Assembly (NCBI RefSeq): GCF_000372405.1
Contig: NZ_AQVC01000018.1
Coordinates: 1-43,259, forward strand
DNA length: 43,259 nucleotides
Direction of reading: 5' to 3'
Source of the DNA: Porphyromonas somerae DSM 23386
Lineage (GTDB): Bacteria > Bacteroidota > Bacteroidia > Bacteroidales > Porphyromonadaceae
In this document: piece by piece, positions 16,224 through 22,354 of the stretch
Layout of the letters: each line of letters begins with the position of its first letter
How positions within the stretch are numbered: position 1 is the stretch's first letter
Translations under genes and position numbers: made by a program
Notes under the pieces: model-generated
Told to the model about the DNA's origin: nothing
Databases searched by the model: none
The model's input: the letters and a program-made list of their open reading frames with translations, nothing else

Positions 16224-18437
16224 ATGGGAAAGCAAATGGAACAATTAAGATGGAGATCGCAAAAAAATATATTTGCGAAGGTAGCACTATATACATTAGT
16301 GGGATGTATGGCATTGGTGAGTTGTAACGGCAAGGATAGACCAATTCCTCCCGAACCAACACCTCCACCTACTCCCTCGCCCACCCCTAGAGGGATGGTG
16401 AAGTTGAACCTATCACTGACAAATGGAGGGGTCATCGCTGATGGAAAGCTGGTCAATGAGTGGAACAGCGGTGATGAGGTGAAGCTGTGGGGCATAACAA
16501 AAGATGGCAACAAAGCAATACCACTAGTAGCAAGATGGATGGCTTATGGTCAATGGTCTGCACTAACCACTCCTGCTGACGAATGGAAGTCGGTGGAGAG
16601 GGTAGCTCTCGCCTACTTGCCTACCCCAACAACTAACTACGATCCAACAAAGGGCACTTTCCAACCTCCAATGGGGACCAACAAGGTCATTGGTGCTTTT
16701 AGGCTGTCACACTATTATAATGACTTATTGATAGGTGAGGAACAGAACCCACAAAAGCAGATCTCCACTGCTCTCTCTTCACCATACAAGCAGGTGCAGC
16801 TGATCTTACAGAATAGCACATTTTCTAAAAAGGTCAATGGAATAGAGGTGGAGATTGAGGAGGTGCTAGCTAACGCTGCTCTATCTAAAGAGGGGTGGAA
16901 AGGTGAACCAACCACTCTAAAGATTAGCTATCAAGACAGGAAGGAGGGTTGGAAGGGCAATGAAGCCGATACCCTATTCTTCGCTATCCCAACGGCTACC
17001 AACAACGTAACGGCGACAATTCATTATAGAGATGAAAAAGGGGAAAGTAAGGAAGAGCAGAAAGAGGTGTCTCTAGCACAAGGAGCGGCTACAAAGCTAC
17101 TATTCAGATTTCATGAGGAAGAGATCGTTAATCCTCCTCTAGCCTATACCATACCAATAGACACGAAGTATTGGTTGGAGGCAAATCAAAAGGCTTGGAA
17201 CCTCCTACACTCTAACTATGGTGGTGAGCTTGATGAAAAGACAGCAAGAGAATACTATGGTTGGACAAACTATCGCCCACTAACGGACGAAGCAATGCAC
17301 ACCAAGGTTCTTTATAAGGATGATGTCAACCTTTTAGCTTGGGTGGCAGAGATGAAGGAGGAGCAAGTGATGAATGGAAGAGATTGGGGACTAATGCTCG
17401 GACTGGAGACACTAGATGGGGCACTAGTTGAAGTCTATCCACCTCTCTATTTTAACACCATTGGGGGATATATACCTTCAATGAATGGTGGAAACGATGG
17501 ATATTATGACAACTACTGTTATATCACAGCACCCGCAGGGGAGTATCGTATGGTCTGCTTCGTGAAATATCATAAAGATTATGTCGGCACCCAAAATGGA
17601 GCAAATGAAAAGTGGTATAAGTTGCCTTATCTTGACTCAAGGGACTACAGTGAAACTTGTCTTTTGGGAGGCGTTGGCAAGAAGTATCTAAATGAGCGAA
17701 TACCTTGGGAAAGGTCACCTTATAACGGCACTGAGAGGCTTACGGTGGTAGATAGAGCGGCTAAGCATAGTGTTGCCCCACGATGGAGAATGGGTATGAC
17801 CTATCAGAATAGGAAGGACTTTGAGAATAACAACCCTAGTTATACAAATGGGATTGATGGGCACCCCGACCGAAAAATTGATGTAGGCACCATCTTAGAA
17901 GCAACCCTCGTAAACAACAGCAATAACACCTTGCGAGGAACAATCGTTGCTAAATGCGAGTATCTGCCGATGTTTAACCCAATAGGCTATTGGAGGTTTG
18001 ACTTGCACAACGACAGGTATAGAAAAATTTCTGGAGAGGGTGCTGTAATAAAATTTTGGAATGCTTGGAGCCACGAGGTGGGTCGAACACAGGTTACATT
18101 AGCACCCAACAGCGAGGATAAGGCTCAAGTGGAGGTAATTAACTATACTTGGAAGTGGAATAAAGATGGAGAGTGTGGAATGGAAATGCTCGGTCCAGAT
18201 AAGTACGTACACCTTTATTGGGTGGATGAAAACGGAAATGAAGAGATGATGAAACGTGTAGATTATGGCTACATGAATAATGCCCAGAAGGACAACTTCG
18301 GTGACCCAACAACGAATCGCAATTTCAATTATAGTAATGGCTGGTATCAAAATCTAAATTGGAGAGAATATAAGGTGGGATATGGACCATCAGAAAGCAG
18401 GTTTACACCCGAAGCAAATGGTTTTAACTTCTACTAG
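16224..18437 (+). CDS. Fimbrillin-like surface lipoprotein, full-length copy
   Basis: This 737-residue protein has a signal peptide and lipobox (ALVSCNGKD, Cys about residue 37 from the first ATG; Met5 is an alternative start). A Pro-rich linker (PIPPEPTPPPTPSPTP) follows. Residues about 60-310 are fimbrillin-like: VKLNLSLTNGG, EWNSGDEVKLWG, VALAYLP, QVQLILQNSTF, LFFAIP and the terminal VSLAQGAATKLLFRF. Residues 315-737 form a large domain shared almost exactly with the partial gene at 1-1395, with a few hypervariable patches. The N-terminal similarity supports a fimbria subunit or accessory protein anchored in the outer membrane; the C-terminal domain is unrecognised and may be the adhesive part. 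It is convergent with 18513-19925, as in the first module. Confidence 0.8.
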   Translation: MGKQMEQLRWRSQKNIFAKVALYTLVGCMALVSCNGKDRPIPPEPTPPPTPSPTPRGMVKLNLSLTNGGVIADGKLVNEWNSGDEVKLWGITKDGNKAIPLVARWMAYGQWSALTTPADEWKSVERVALAYLPTPTTNYDPTKGTFQPPMGTNKVIGAFRLSHYYNDLLIGEEQNPQKQISTALSSPYKQVQLILQNSTFSKKVNGIEVEIEEVLANAALSKEGWKGEPTTLKISYQDRKEGWKGNEADTLFFAIPTATNNVTATIHYRDEKGESKEEQKEVSLAQGAATKLLFRFHEEEIVNPPLAYTIPIDTKYWLEANQKAWNLLHSNYGGELDEKTAREYYGWTNYRPLTDEAMHTKVLYKDDVNLLAWVAEMKEEQVMNGRDWGLMLGLETLDGALVEVYPPLYFNTIGGYIPSMNGGNDGYYDNYCYITAPAGEYRMVCFVKYHKDYVGTQNGANEKWYKLPYLDSRDYSETCLLGGVGKKYLNERIPWERSPYNGTERLTVVDRAAKHSVAPRWRMGMTYQNRKDFENNNPSYTNGIDGHPDRKIDVGTILEATLVNNSNNTLRGTIVAKCEYLPMFNPIGYWRFDLHNDRYRKISGEGAVIKFWNAWSHEVGRTQVTLAPNSEDKAQVEVINYTWKWNKDGECGMEMLGPDKYVHLYWVDENGNEEMMKRVDYGYMNNAQKDNFGDPTTNRNFNYSNGWYQNLNWREYKVGYGPSESRFTPEANGFNFY

Positions 18438-18454
18438 TTGTTTATGAAAAATAG

Positions 18455-18484
18455 AAAGGATCGGGACAAACGTCTCGATCCTTT
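18455..18484. terminator. Terminator between convergent genes
   Basis: AAAGGATCGGGAC, a 4-nt loop, then GTCTCGATCCTTT form a 13-bp stem with one G-T pair, followed by TTCTAATT. It follows the fimbrillin stop by 17 nt and can act in both directions. Confidence 0.8.
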
Positions 18485-18512
18485 TCTAATTATAGCATCA
18501 TGGAACTAGTTG

Positions 18513-19925
18513 CTATATAGTCTCACCCTTTCCTTTAAGAAAGTTTGTCCACAAAGTCATAGGATCGTTTTGTGAAACGTACACCCAATAACCGGGTGCC
18601 CAAAGAGCCTTTTCCTCTTGGAACTTTTTGATTTGTTCAAAAGCATAACGAGCCTCAATGGAATACGTGAAGTAACTAAATCGTGATAGCCGACCTGCAT
18701 TAGTCACATTTGGGGCAAAGAAATCTTTATACATTCTCAAATAACTAGCAAACTCCCTATGTTCTGGGTATGATGGGTCAGTGAATGTTGCAGAGTATTT
18801 TTTGTCAATATTTTGACAGTGCTTCCACCCGACATAAAACTCCTCTATAGATGGCAAACAGTAAAGCGTCTGGTCAATATACCAGCTCATGGCTCTTACA
18901 CAGGCATTAACAGGGAGGTCCAATTCAGAACTCTCCAACTCCGGGAAAGAAGGTAATGGACGGCCAAGCCCTCCACTCTCTCCACTACCCTTAAACAAAG
19001 GTAGGTTAGCAATCCCCATTTGTACATACAATCGCCTTAATGCTCCCTTCTGCTCTCCCCCCTTTTTAAGCTCAGAGAGATACGTTTCAGATAGCTTCTT
19101 ATAGACAAAATCAAAATTTGTTTGATACTTATCATAAGAAACAATTCGACTACGCCAATCTTTCATATAACCATCTAGTTCATTAAGCTCATTTAGCAAG
19201 TCAGCTTTATAGGGAGATCGACATGATGAAGAGCTTAGTTTAGTACGTAAAGATCTAGCATAGTTTATTAACCCATCCATCCTAGCATCTGTAAGCTCGA
19301 CACCATCGAAAAAAGGCCCCATGACAACGTGTCCTCTTGGGCTTGGGAAAAAGGGGCGGACTTTTGCATCATAACGTTTATATTTCACTCTAACTAAAAC
19401 TTTATTCTCCTTGCCTTCTCTGTATTTACATGTAAAGAGAGTCATGGGTTGTGGAAGCCGCACCTGTTGTATGTTATTTAACCCCTGAACATAGAAAAGT
19501 TGGAGATAGTCGTCACAACGCTCGCCCTTGGCATCTCTAAAAAACCCAACGTAGTCATCAGCATATCGCCAGCTGTAGCCCTGTAAAACAACATTTTCCT
19601 TAGCATAGTAGGTAAGACCAACGTCAATGTCATTTCTTTTCGGTTTTTTTGACCTCCACCCCAACCCACGAACTTGTACATCACCATTCGCACCTGCTTC
19701 ATAAGGTGTAAAGTTATAACCATTCTCTCCTAGAGCTGTTCTAGTGGTTTCACCCGTCACCACATCCTCCATCTCTAGCATCACTGCCACTCCCTGACTA
19801 GTGTCACCATCAGCCTCCTTCTTGTTAGGACAAGGAGTGTCCGAGGGCTCACAGCTTGCGAACCCCAAAGCAAGAGCTGAAAGAAGCAGCCCTTGCCAAA
19901 TCAAATTAATCTTCTTTATTCTCAT
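18513..19925 (-). CDS. Surface lipoprotein, paralogue of 2338-3765 with a different C-terminal domain
   Basis: This 470-residue protein has the lipobox LGFASCEPSD (Cys about residue 25). The first 170 residues closely follow the 2338-3765 protein (VMLEMEDVVTGETTRTALG, NDIDVGLTYYAKENVV, GYSWRYADD, FTCKYREGKENKVLVRVKY). From residue about 180 the sequence is unrelated: helical and rich in Tyr, Leu and Ser, ending WVYVSQNDPMTLWTNF. The swap point equals that seen between the expressed gene and the silent cassette of the first module. No cassette lies beside this copy. Promoter at 19997-20051. Confidence 0.8.
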   Translation of the reverse strand: MRIKKINLIWQGLLLSALALGFASCEPSDTPCPNKKEADGDTSQGVAVMLEMEDVVTGETTRTALGENGYNFTPYEAGANGDVQVRGLGWRSKKPKRNDIDVGLTYYAKENVVLQGYSWRYADDYVGFFRDAKGERCDDYLQLFYVQGLNNIQQVRLPQPMTLFTCKYREGKENKVLVRVKYKRYDAKVRPFFPSPRGHVVMGPFFDGVELTDARMDGLINYARSLRTKLSSSSCRSPYKADLLNELNELDGYMKDWRSRIVSYDKYQTNFDFVYKKLSETYLSELKKGGEQKGALRRLYVQMGIANLPLFKGSGESGGLGRPLPSFPELESSELDLPVNACVRAMSWYIDQTLYCLPSIEEFYVGWKHCQNIDKKYSATFTDPSYPEHREFASYLRMYKDFFAPNVTNAGRLSRFSYFTYSIEARYAFEQIKKFQEEKALWAPGYWVYVSQNDPMTLWTNFLKGKGETI

Positions 19926-19996
19926 ACTTTTTAATTAATTAAAAGTGTACTATATATATTATTGTGTCATTGCATAGACACATCACTTATTTTAGG

Positions 19997-20051
19997 CAAA
20001 TGTACCTGATGGATTATGTGTTGCCCAGACTTGCAAATTGCCGCATACGAT
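19997..20051 (-). promoter_or_regulatory. Island motif promoter of 18513-19925
   Basis: The minus strand has ATCGTATGCGGCAATTTG (20034-20051), a 29-nt spacer and TACATTTG (19997-20004). Confidence 0.75.
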
Positions 20052-20059
20052 TAAGAATA

Positions 20060-20139
20060 AAAAGCAAGAGGGTGCAGATCTCACATCTCCACCCTCTCCA
20101 ACAAATTATACGTTCAATCAAAAATGAAAAAGAATCCAT
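20060..20139 (-). ncRNA. Predicted small RNA B (about 80 nt)
   Basis: The transcript predicted from the -7 box at 20146-20153 starts near 20139 and ends after the hairpin at 20068-20096 in TTGCTTTTTATTC. It ends just before the next motif promoter. The hairpin loop (GAGATGTGAGATCT) resembles that of small RNA A, so the two are related at the 3' end. Confidence 0.55.
20068..20096 (-). terminator. Terminator of small RNA B
   Basis: GAGGGTG/CACCCTC arms with a 15-nt loop, then a T-rich tail on the minus strand. There is no protein gene upstream on this strand until 20881. Confidence 0.75.
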
Positions 20140-20145
20140 TCGCCA

Positions 20146-20200
20146 CAAAGGTACTACCCTATAAGACAAACCCAACACTATTCCAATTGTCGCATGAGAT
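20146..20200 (-). promoter_or_regulatory. Island motif promoter of small RNA B
   Basis: The minus strand has ATCTCATGCGACAATTGG (20183-20200), a 29-nt spacer and TACCTTTG (20146-20153). The whole block is similar to 15952-16006. Confidence 0.7.
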
Positions 20201-20345
20201 TGAAGTTGAAAAAGGGAAAAGGATAGTGGCAGACATGGGGTAGCCACCAATACAAAATCAAATCATATCTAGCAAAGCTAAGTGTATCATGTGCGGTATC
20301 ATAGAGATTATCGCCCCAATATGTAGCGACAATTCGACATACACT

Positions 20346-20371
20346 GTATTTCCGTCACAGAAATCCGATGT
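20346..20371 (+). repeat. Perfect 26-bp inverted repeat, left arm
   Basis: It begins GTATTTCCGTCACAG and is exactly complementary to 20682-20707. Similarity continues imperfectly inward for about 20 more bases (ending CACAG on both arms). The arms enclose about 310 bp without genes. Confidence 0.9.
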
Positions 20372-20681
20372 ACCTCGCATTTCCACCACAGTAATTCCGA
20401 AACAATGGCACGAGCTACGAACCAAGACGATTAGAAACTAGAAGGTGTTTCACCCTACCCTAGCCCACCTCTTACCCATTTTCAGAAATAAATGCGAATG
20501 GGCGTGCATGTTTTAATAAATTGAGCCCAACTTAGACATCACCAAAGAAGAAAAGAAGAGACTCTGTTGAACACAACCCCCACCACCCAAGATGGGTAAG
20601 AATACTAATTACTTCAATTATCGGAGCAACATTCCACAGAAACGACAAGTATATTGCATTTCTGTGACGAGAATGCAAGGA

Positions 20682-20707
20682 ACATCGGATTTCTGTGACG
20701 GAAATAC
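20682..20707 (-). repeat. Perfect 26-bp inverted repeat, right arm
   Basis: Partner of 20346-20371. A related TTTCTGTGACGA unit sits just inside it (about 20659-20670), so TTTCTGTGACG occurs twice here in direct orientation. Confidence 0.9.
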
Positions 20708-20717
20708 CACAAAGTAA

Positions 20718-20741
20718 AGTATAGTATAGTATAGTATAGTA
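20718..20741. repeat. AGTAT microsatellite
   Basis: Four full AGTAT units (20718-20737) and a partial fifth are flanked by AAAGTA on both sides. They lie outside any gene. Confidence 0.85.
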
Positions 20742-20829
20742 AAGTAAATAATAACCCCTTATATTCCCCTTAAATTAATTCCGGAGAAAATAAGCCCAGC
20801 TTAGGTGGATGAAAAAAAGAAAAAGGAAA

Positions 20830-20854
20830 GCCGATCCCCAAAAAGGGAGTCGGC
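20830..20854 (-). terminator. Terminator of the primase gene
   Basis: The GCCGA.CCC/GGG..TCGGC hairpin is followed on the minus strand by TTTCCTTTTTCTTTTTTT. It lies 27 nt past the stop at 20881. Confidence 0.8.
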
Positions 20855-20880
20855 TAAAACAAAAAGTGAGAACAGCGAAT

Positions 20881-21819
20881 TTAGATCTTGCGGCCTTTTT
20901 GTTGCGAAACTTCCTTGCGGATCATTTTTTGCTCTGAAAGATTCAAGTCACTCATGATTTTTTCATTCACATCCTTAAACTTGCCGAGCCAATCTCTACT
21001 GTCAACAAAATTAGGCAAAGTCGACAAATGGGAAGTTGCGAGGTCACCGGCACGGTCGTTATCAAGCAACCCATAGACCCACTTGTAGTCCTTGAGCTCA
21101 TCAATAGCCTTATCCACCATCCCTACCCCATTCAAAACGACAGAGGTAAAATTCAAGGATTGACCTTTCCGGACTCTGTCAGAGATATAAGATAGTGCGT
21201 CAATAAAACCCTCAAAGACAACCGCACACCCCTTGTCAGAAGGATTGCCACCATTCAAGATGGATATATCCTTAGGTGCAAAGCTTCGCTTCGCATACTT
21301 ACTTCTTAGCTCGCAACCGCCAGATCTATTTCCGAAACCAATTCCATAAAGCTTTTTCGTGCGAGTTGGGTCAAGATAAACGACCACCCTTGTAAACCTC
21401 TGAGCAACACTCGGAAGAACCCCTCGAGAATTGAGATAATCCAATAGGAGAGGATTATTGAGTGGATAAGTTGCCACCACCTTTTCTCTTTCTTTTTCCA
21501 ATGTAGCACTAGAGGCGTCTTTTCTAGTTTGCACCCCAAGAGGAATACCATTACTAATCTCCTGCAACTTCATAAAAATCTCCCTAGTGTTTTCTCGTGG
21601 TATATCAAAAATTAAAGAGCATAAAGTTAAGACTCCACCCTTATAATCAGGGTTCCCCCAATCTGTAAATACACTTCCTCGTACTTGAAACGATGGTTTC
21701 GTCTCTTCACGAAATGGGCTTAGATACCATGTTGAACTACCCTTTTGGTAGACAGGCGTATGTCCACACCGACTAAGAATTTCATCAATCGAAATGTCTT
21801 CAAGATTCATCTGCATCAT
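20881..21819 (-). CDS. TraP-like DNA primase (zinc-finger-like N-terminus plus Toprim), C-terminal KGRKI
   Basis: This is a 312-residue protein. Residues about 8-70 resemble the CHC2 primase domain (ILSRCGHTPVYQ, WYLSPFREETKPSFQV, FTDWGN, KGGVLTLCSLIF), though the classic zinc ligands are largely missing. Residues about 195-275 are a Toprim domain with Glu203 (VVFEGFIDALS) and the DxD at 253/255 (LLDNDRAGD), the Mg-binding residues. This is the layout of short primases of Bacteroidetes conjugative elements (TraP of CTnDOT type), which prime transferred strands. It is monocistronic, between the weak motif promoter 21847-21901 and a strong terminator. It ends QQKGRKI, a tail shared with two island proteins. 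Start ATG at 21819; Met2 and Met4 are alternatives. Confidence 0.75.
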   Translation of the reverse strand: MMQMNLEDISIDEILSRCGHTPVYQKGSSTWYLSPFREETKPSFQVRGSVFTDWGNPDYKGGVLTLCSLIFDIPRENTREIFMKLQEISNGIPLGVQTRKDASSATLEKEREKVVATYPLNNPLLLDYLNSRGVLPSVAQRFTRVVVYLDPTRTKKLYGIGFGNRSGGCELRSKYAKRSFAPKDISILNGGNPSDKGCAVVFEGFIDALSYISDRVRKGQSLNFTSVVLNGVGMVDKAIDELKDYKWVYGLLDNDRAGDLATSHLSTLPNFVDSRDWLGKFKDVNEKIMSDLNLSEQKMIRKEVSQQKGRKI

Positions 21820-21846
21820 ATCATTATTTGTTTAATAAGTTTCCAG

Positions 21847-21901
21847 CAAGATAACTTAGCCTCCTCACAGGTGGACAGGTTCTCAATTTGCCGCATAGAT
21901 A
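21847..21901 (-). promoter_or_regulatory. Island motif promoter of the primase (weaker match)
   Basis: The minus strand has ATCTATGCGGCAAATTG (21884-21900) and, 29-30 nt downstream, TTATCTTGC, a poor match to TAnnTTTG. The start codon is about 28 nt further on. Confidence 0.5.
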
Positions 21902-21932
21902 ATGCAAATGATTAAATTATTTTTCGGTTGTG

Positions 21933-21963
21933 TTTGCGTATACGATAAAAATTCGTATATTTG
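21933..21963 (+). promoter_or_regulatory. Perfect promoter with inverted repeat, no gene behind it
   Basis: TTTG (21933-21936), 19 nt, then TATATTTG (21956-21963) is a perfect match to the Bacteroidetes consensus. The spacer carries the inverted repeat TATACGA (21939-21945) and TCGTATA (21953-21959), a plausible operator. The only downstream frame is about 30 codons (GTG at 21996 to 22084), so its original gene may be gone. Confidence 0.6.
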
Positions 21964-22014
21964 TCCCAGACAAGTTTCTATTGGTCCTTCTAGCGTGAAG
22001 GAGAGTGAAACAAG

Positions 22015-22353
22015 TCAACTGAAAGGATTCTGGTTAGCACTTTGGCAACATTTTGGCAACAAGGCGATTTTAGATGTTCCATAATAGAGTGAAACACAAG
22101 AAATTATAAAATAAGAATGAGTCCCGTCTTCGATCCGCTTCATCAGTGCTTCCGACTTAGCTAGCACCTCCTCCTGTACCAGTAGAGAGGCATTGAAGCC
22201 TGGCCATACGGCAGTATCCTTGTGTGGGATATCGAAGTTGCTCTCTGCCAAAGCCTTTGGAATCACTTGGTACACCTGGATCTCGAGCTCTTTTAGGAGC
22301 TCCTCCATCTGCTCAAGCATACTGATGTTACAGGTGATGTATGTAAATTTCAT
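22015..22353 (-). CDS. Small efflux-linked protein with replaced C-terminus
   Basis: The start is taken as the ATG at 22353 (MKFTYITCNIS), 2 bp after the RND pump stop, giving 112 residues; longer starts overlap the pump gene. The first 75 or so residues (MLEQMEELLKELEIQVYQVIPKA, HKDTAVWPGFNASLLV, AEALMKRI-like) have the look of the small proteins of about 100 residues that often follow RND pump genes in Bacteroidales. After about MKRIEDG the sequence turns into an unlikely string (SCVSLYYGTSKIALLPKCCQSANQ) translated from AT-rich island DNA. I infer that the native 3' end was lost at the island boundary near 22.11 kb. The function of the intact family is unknown to me. Confidence 0.55.
   Translation of the reverse strand: MKFTYITCNISMLEQMEELLKELEIQVYQVIPKALAESNFDIPHKDTAVWPGFNASLLVQEEVLAKSEALMKRIEDGTHSYFIISCVSLYYGTSKIALLPKCCQSANQNPFS
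22041..22061 (+). repeat. TTTGGCAACA direct repeat at the island edge
   Basis: Two copies of TTTGGCAACA start at 22041 and 22052 (11-bp period), within 100 bp of the inferred island boundary. They could be recombinase arm sites or chance. Confidence 0.5.
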
Positions 22354-22354
22354 C

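Larger units (their letters stand above)
20201..20829. other. Non-coding region with inverted repeats
   Basis: No credible gene was found. It contains a perfect 26-bp inverted repeat at 20346/20682, an inner inverted pair CTTACCCAT (20471-20479) and ATGGGTAAG (20592-20600), a loosely duplicated AGCCCAxCTTAG block (about 20524 and 20794) and an AGTAT microsatellite. Confidence 0.7.

Noticed and set aside
20014-20250. 78-codon minus-strand reading frame
   Set aside because: It runs across a promoter, small RNA B and its terminator; the peptide is only translated regulatory DNA.
22041-22061. Defined attachment site of the island
   Set aside because: The direct repeat is suggestive, but no second copy at another island end or integrase is visible, so it is listed only as a repeat.
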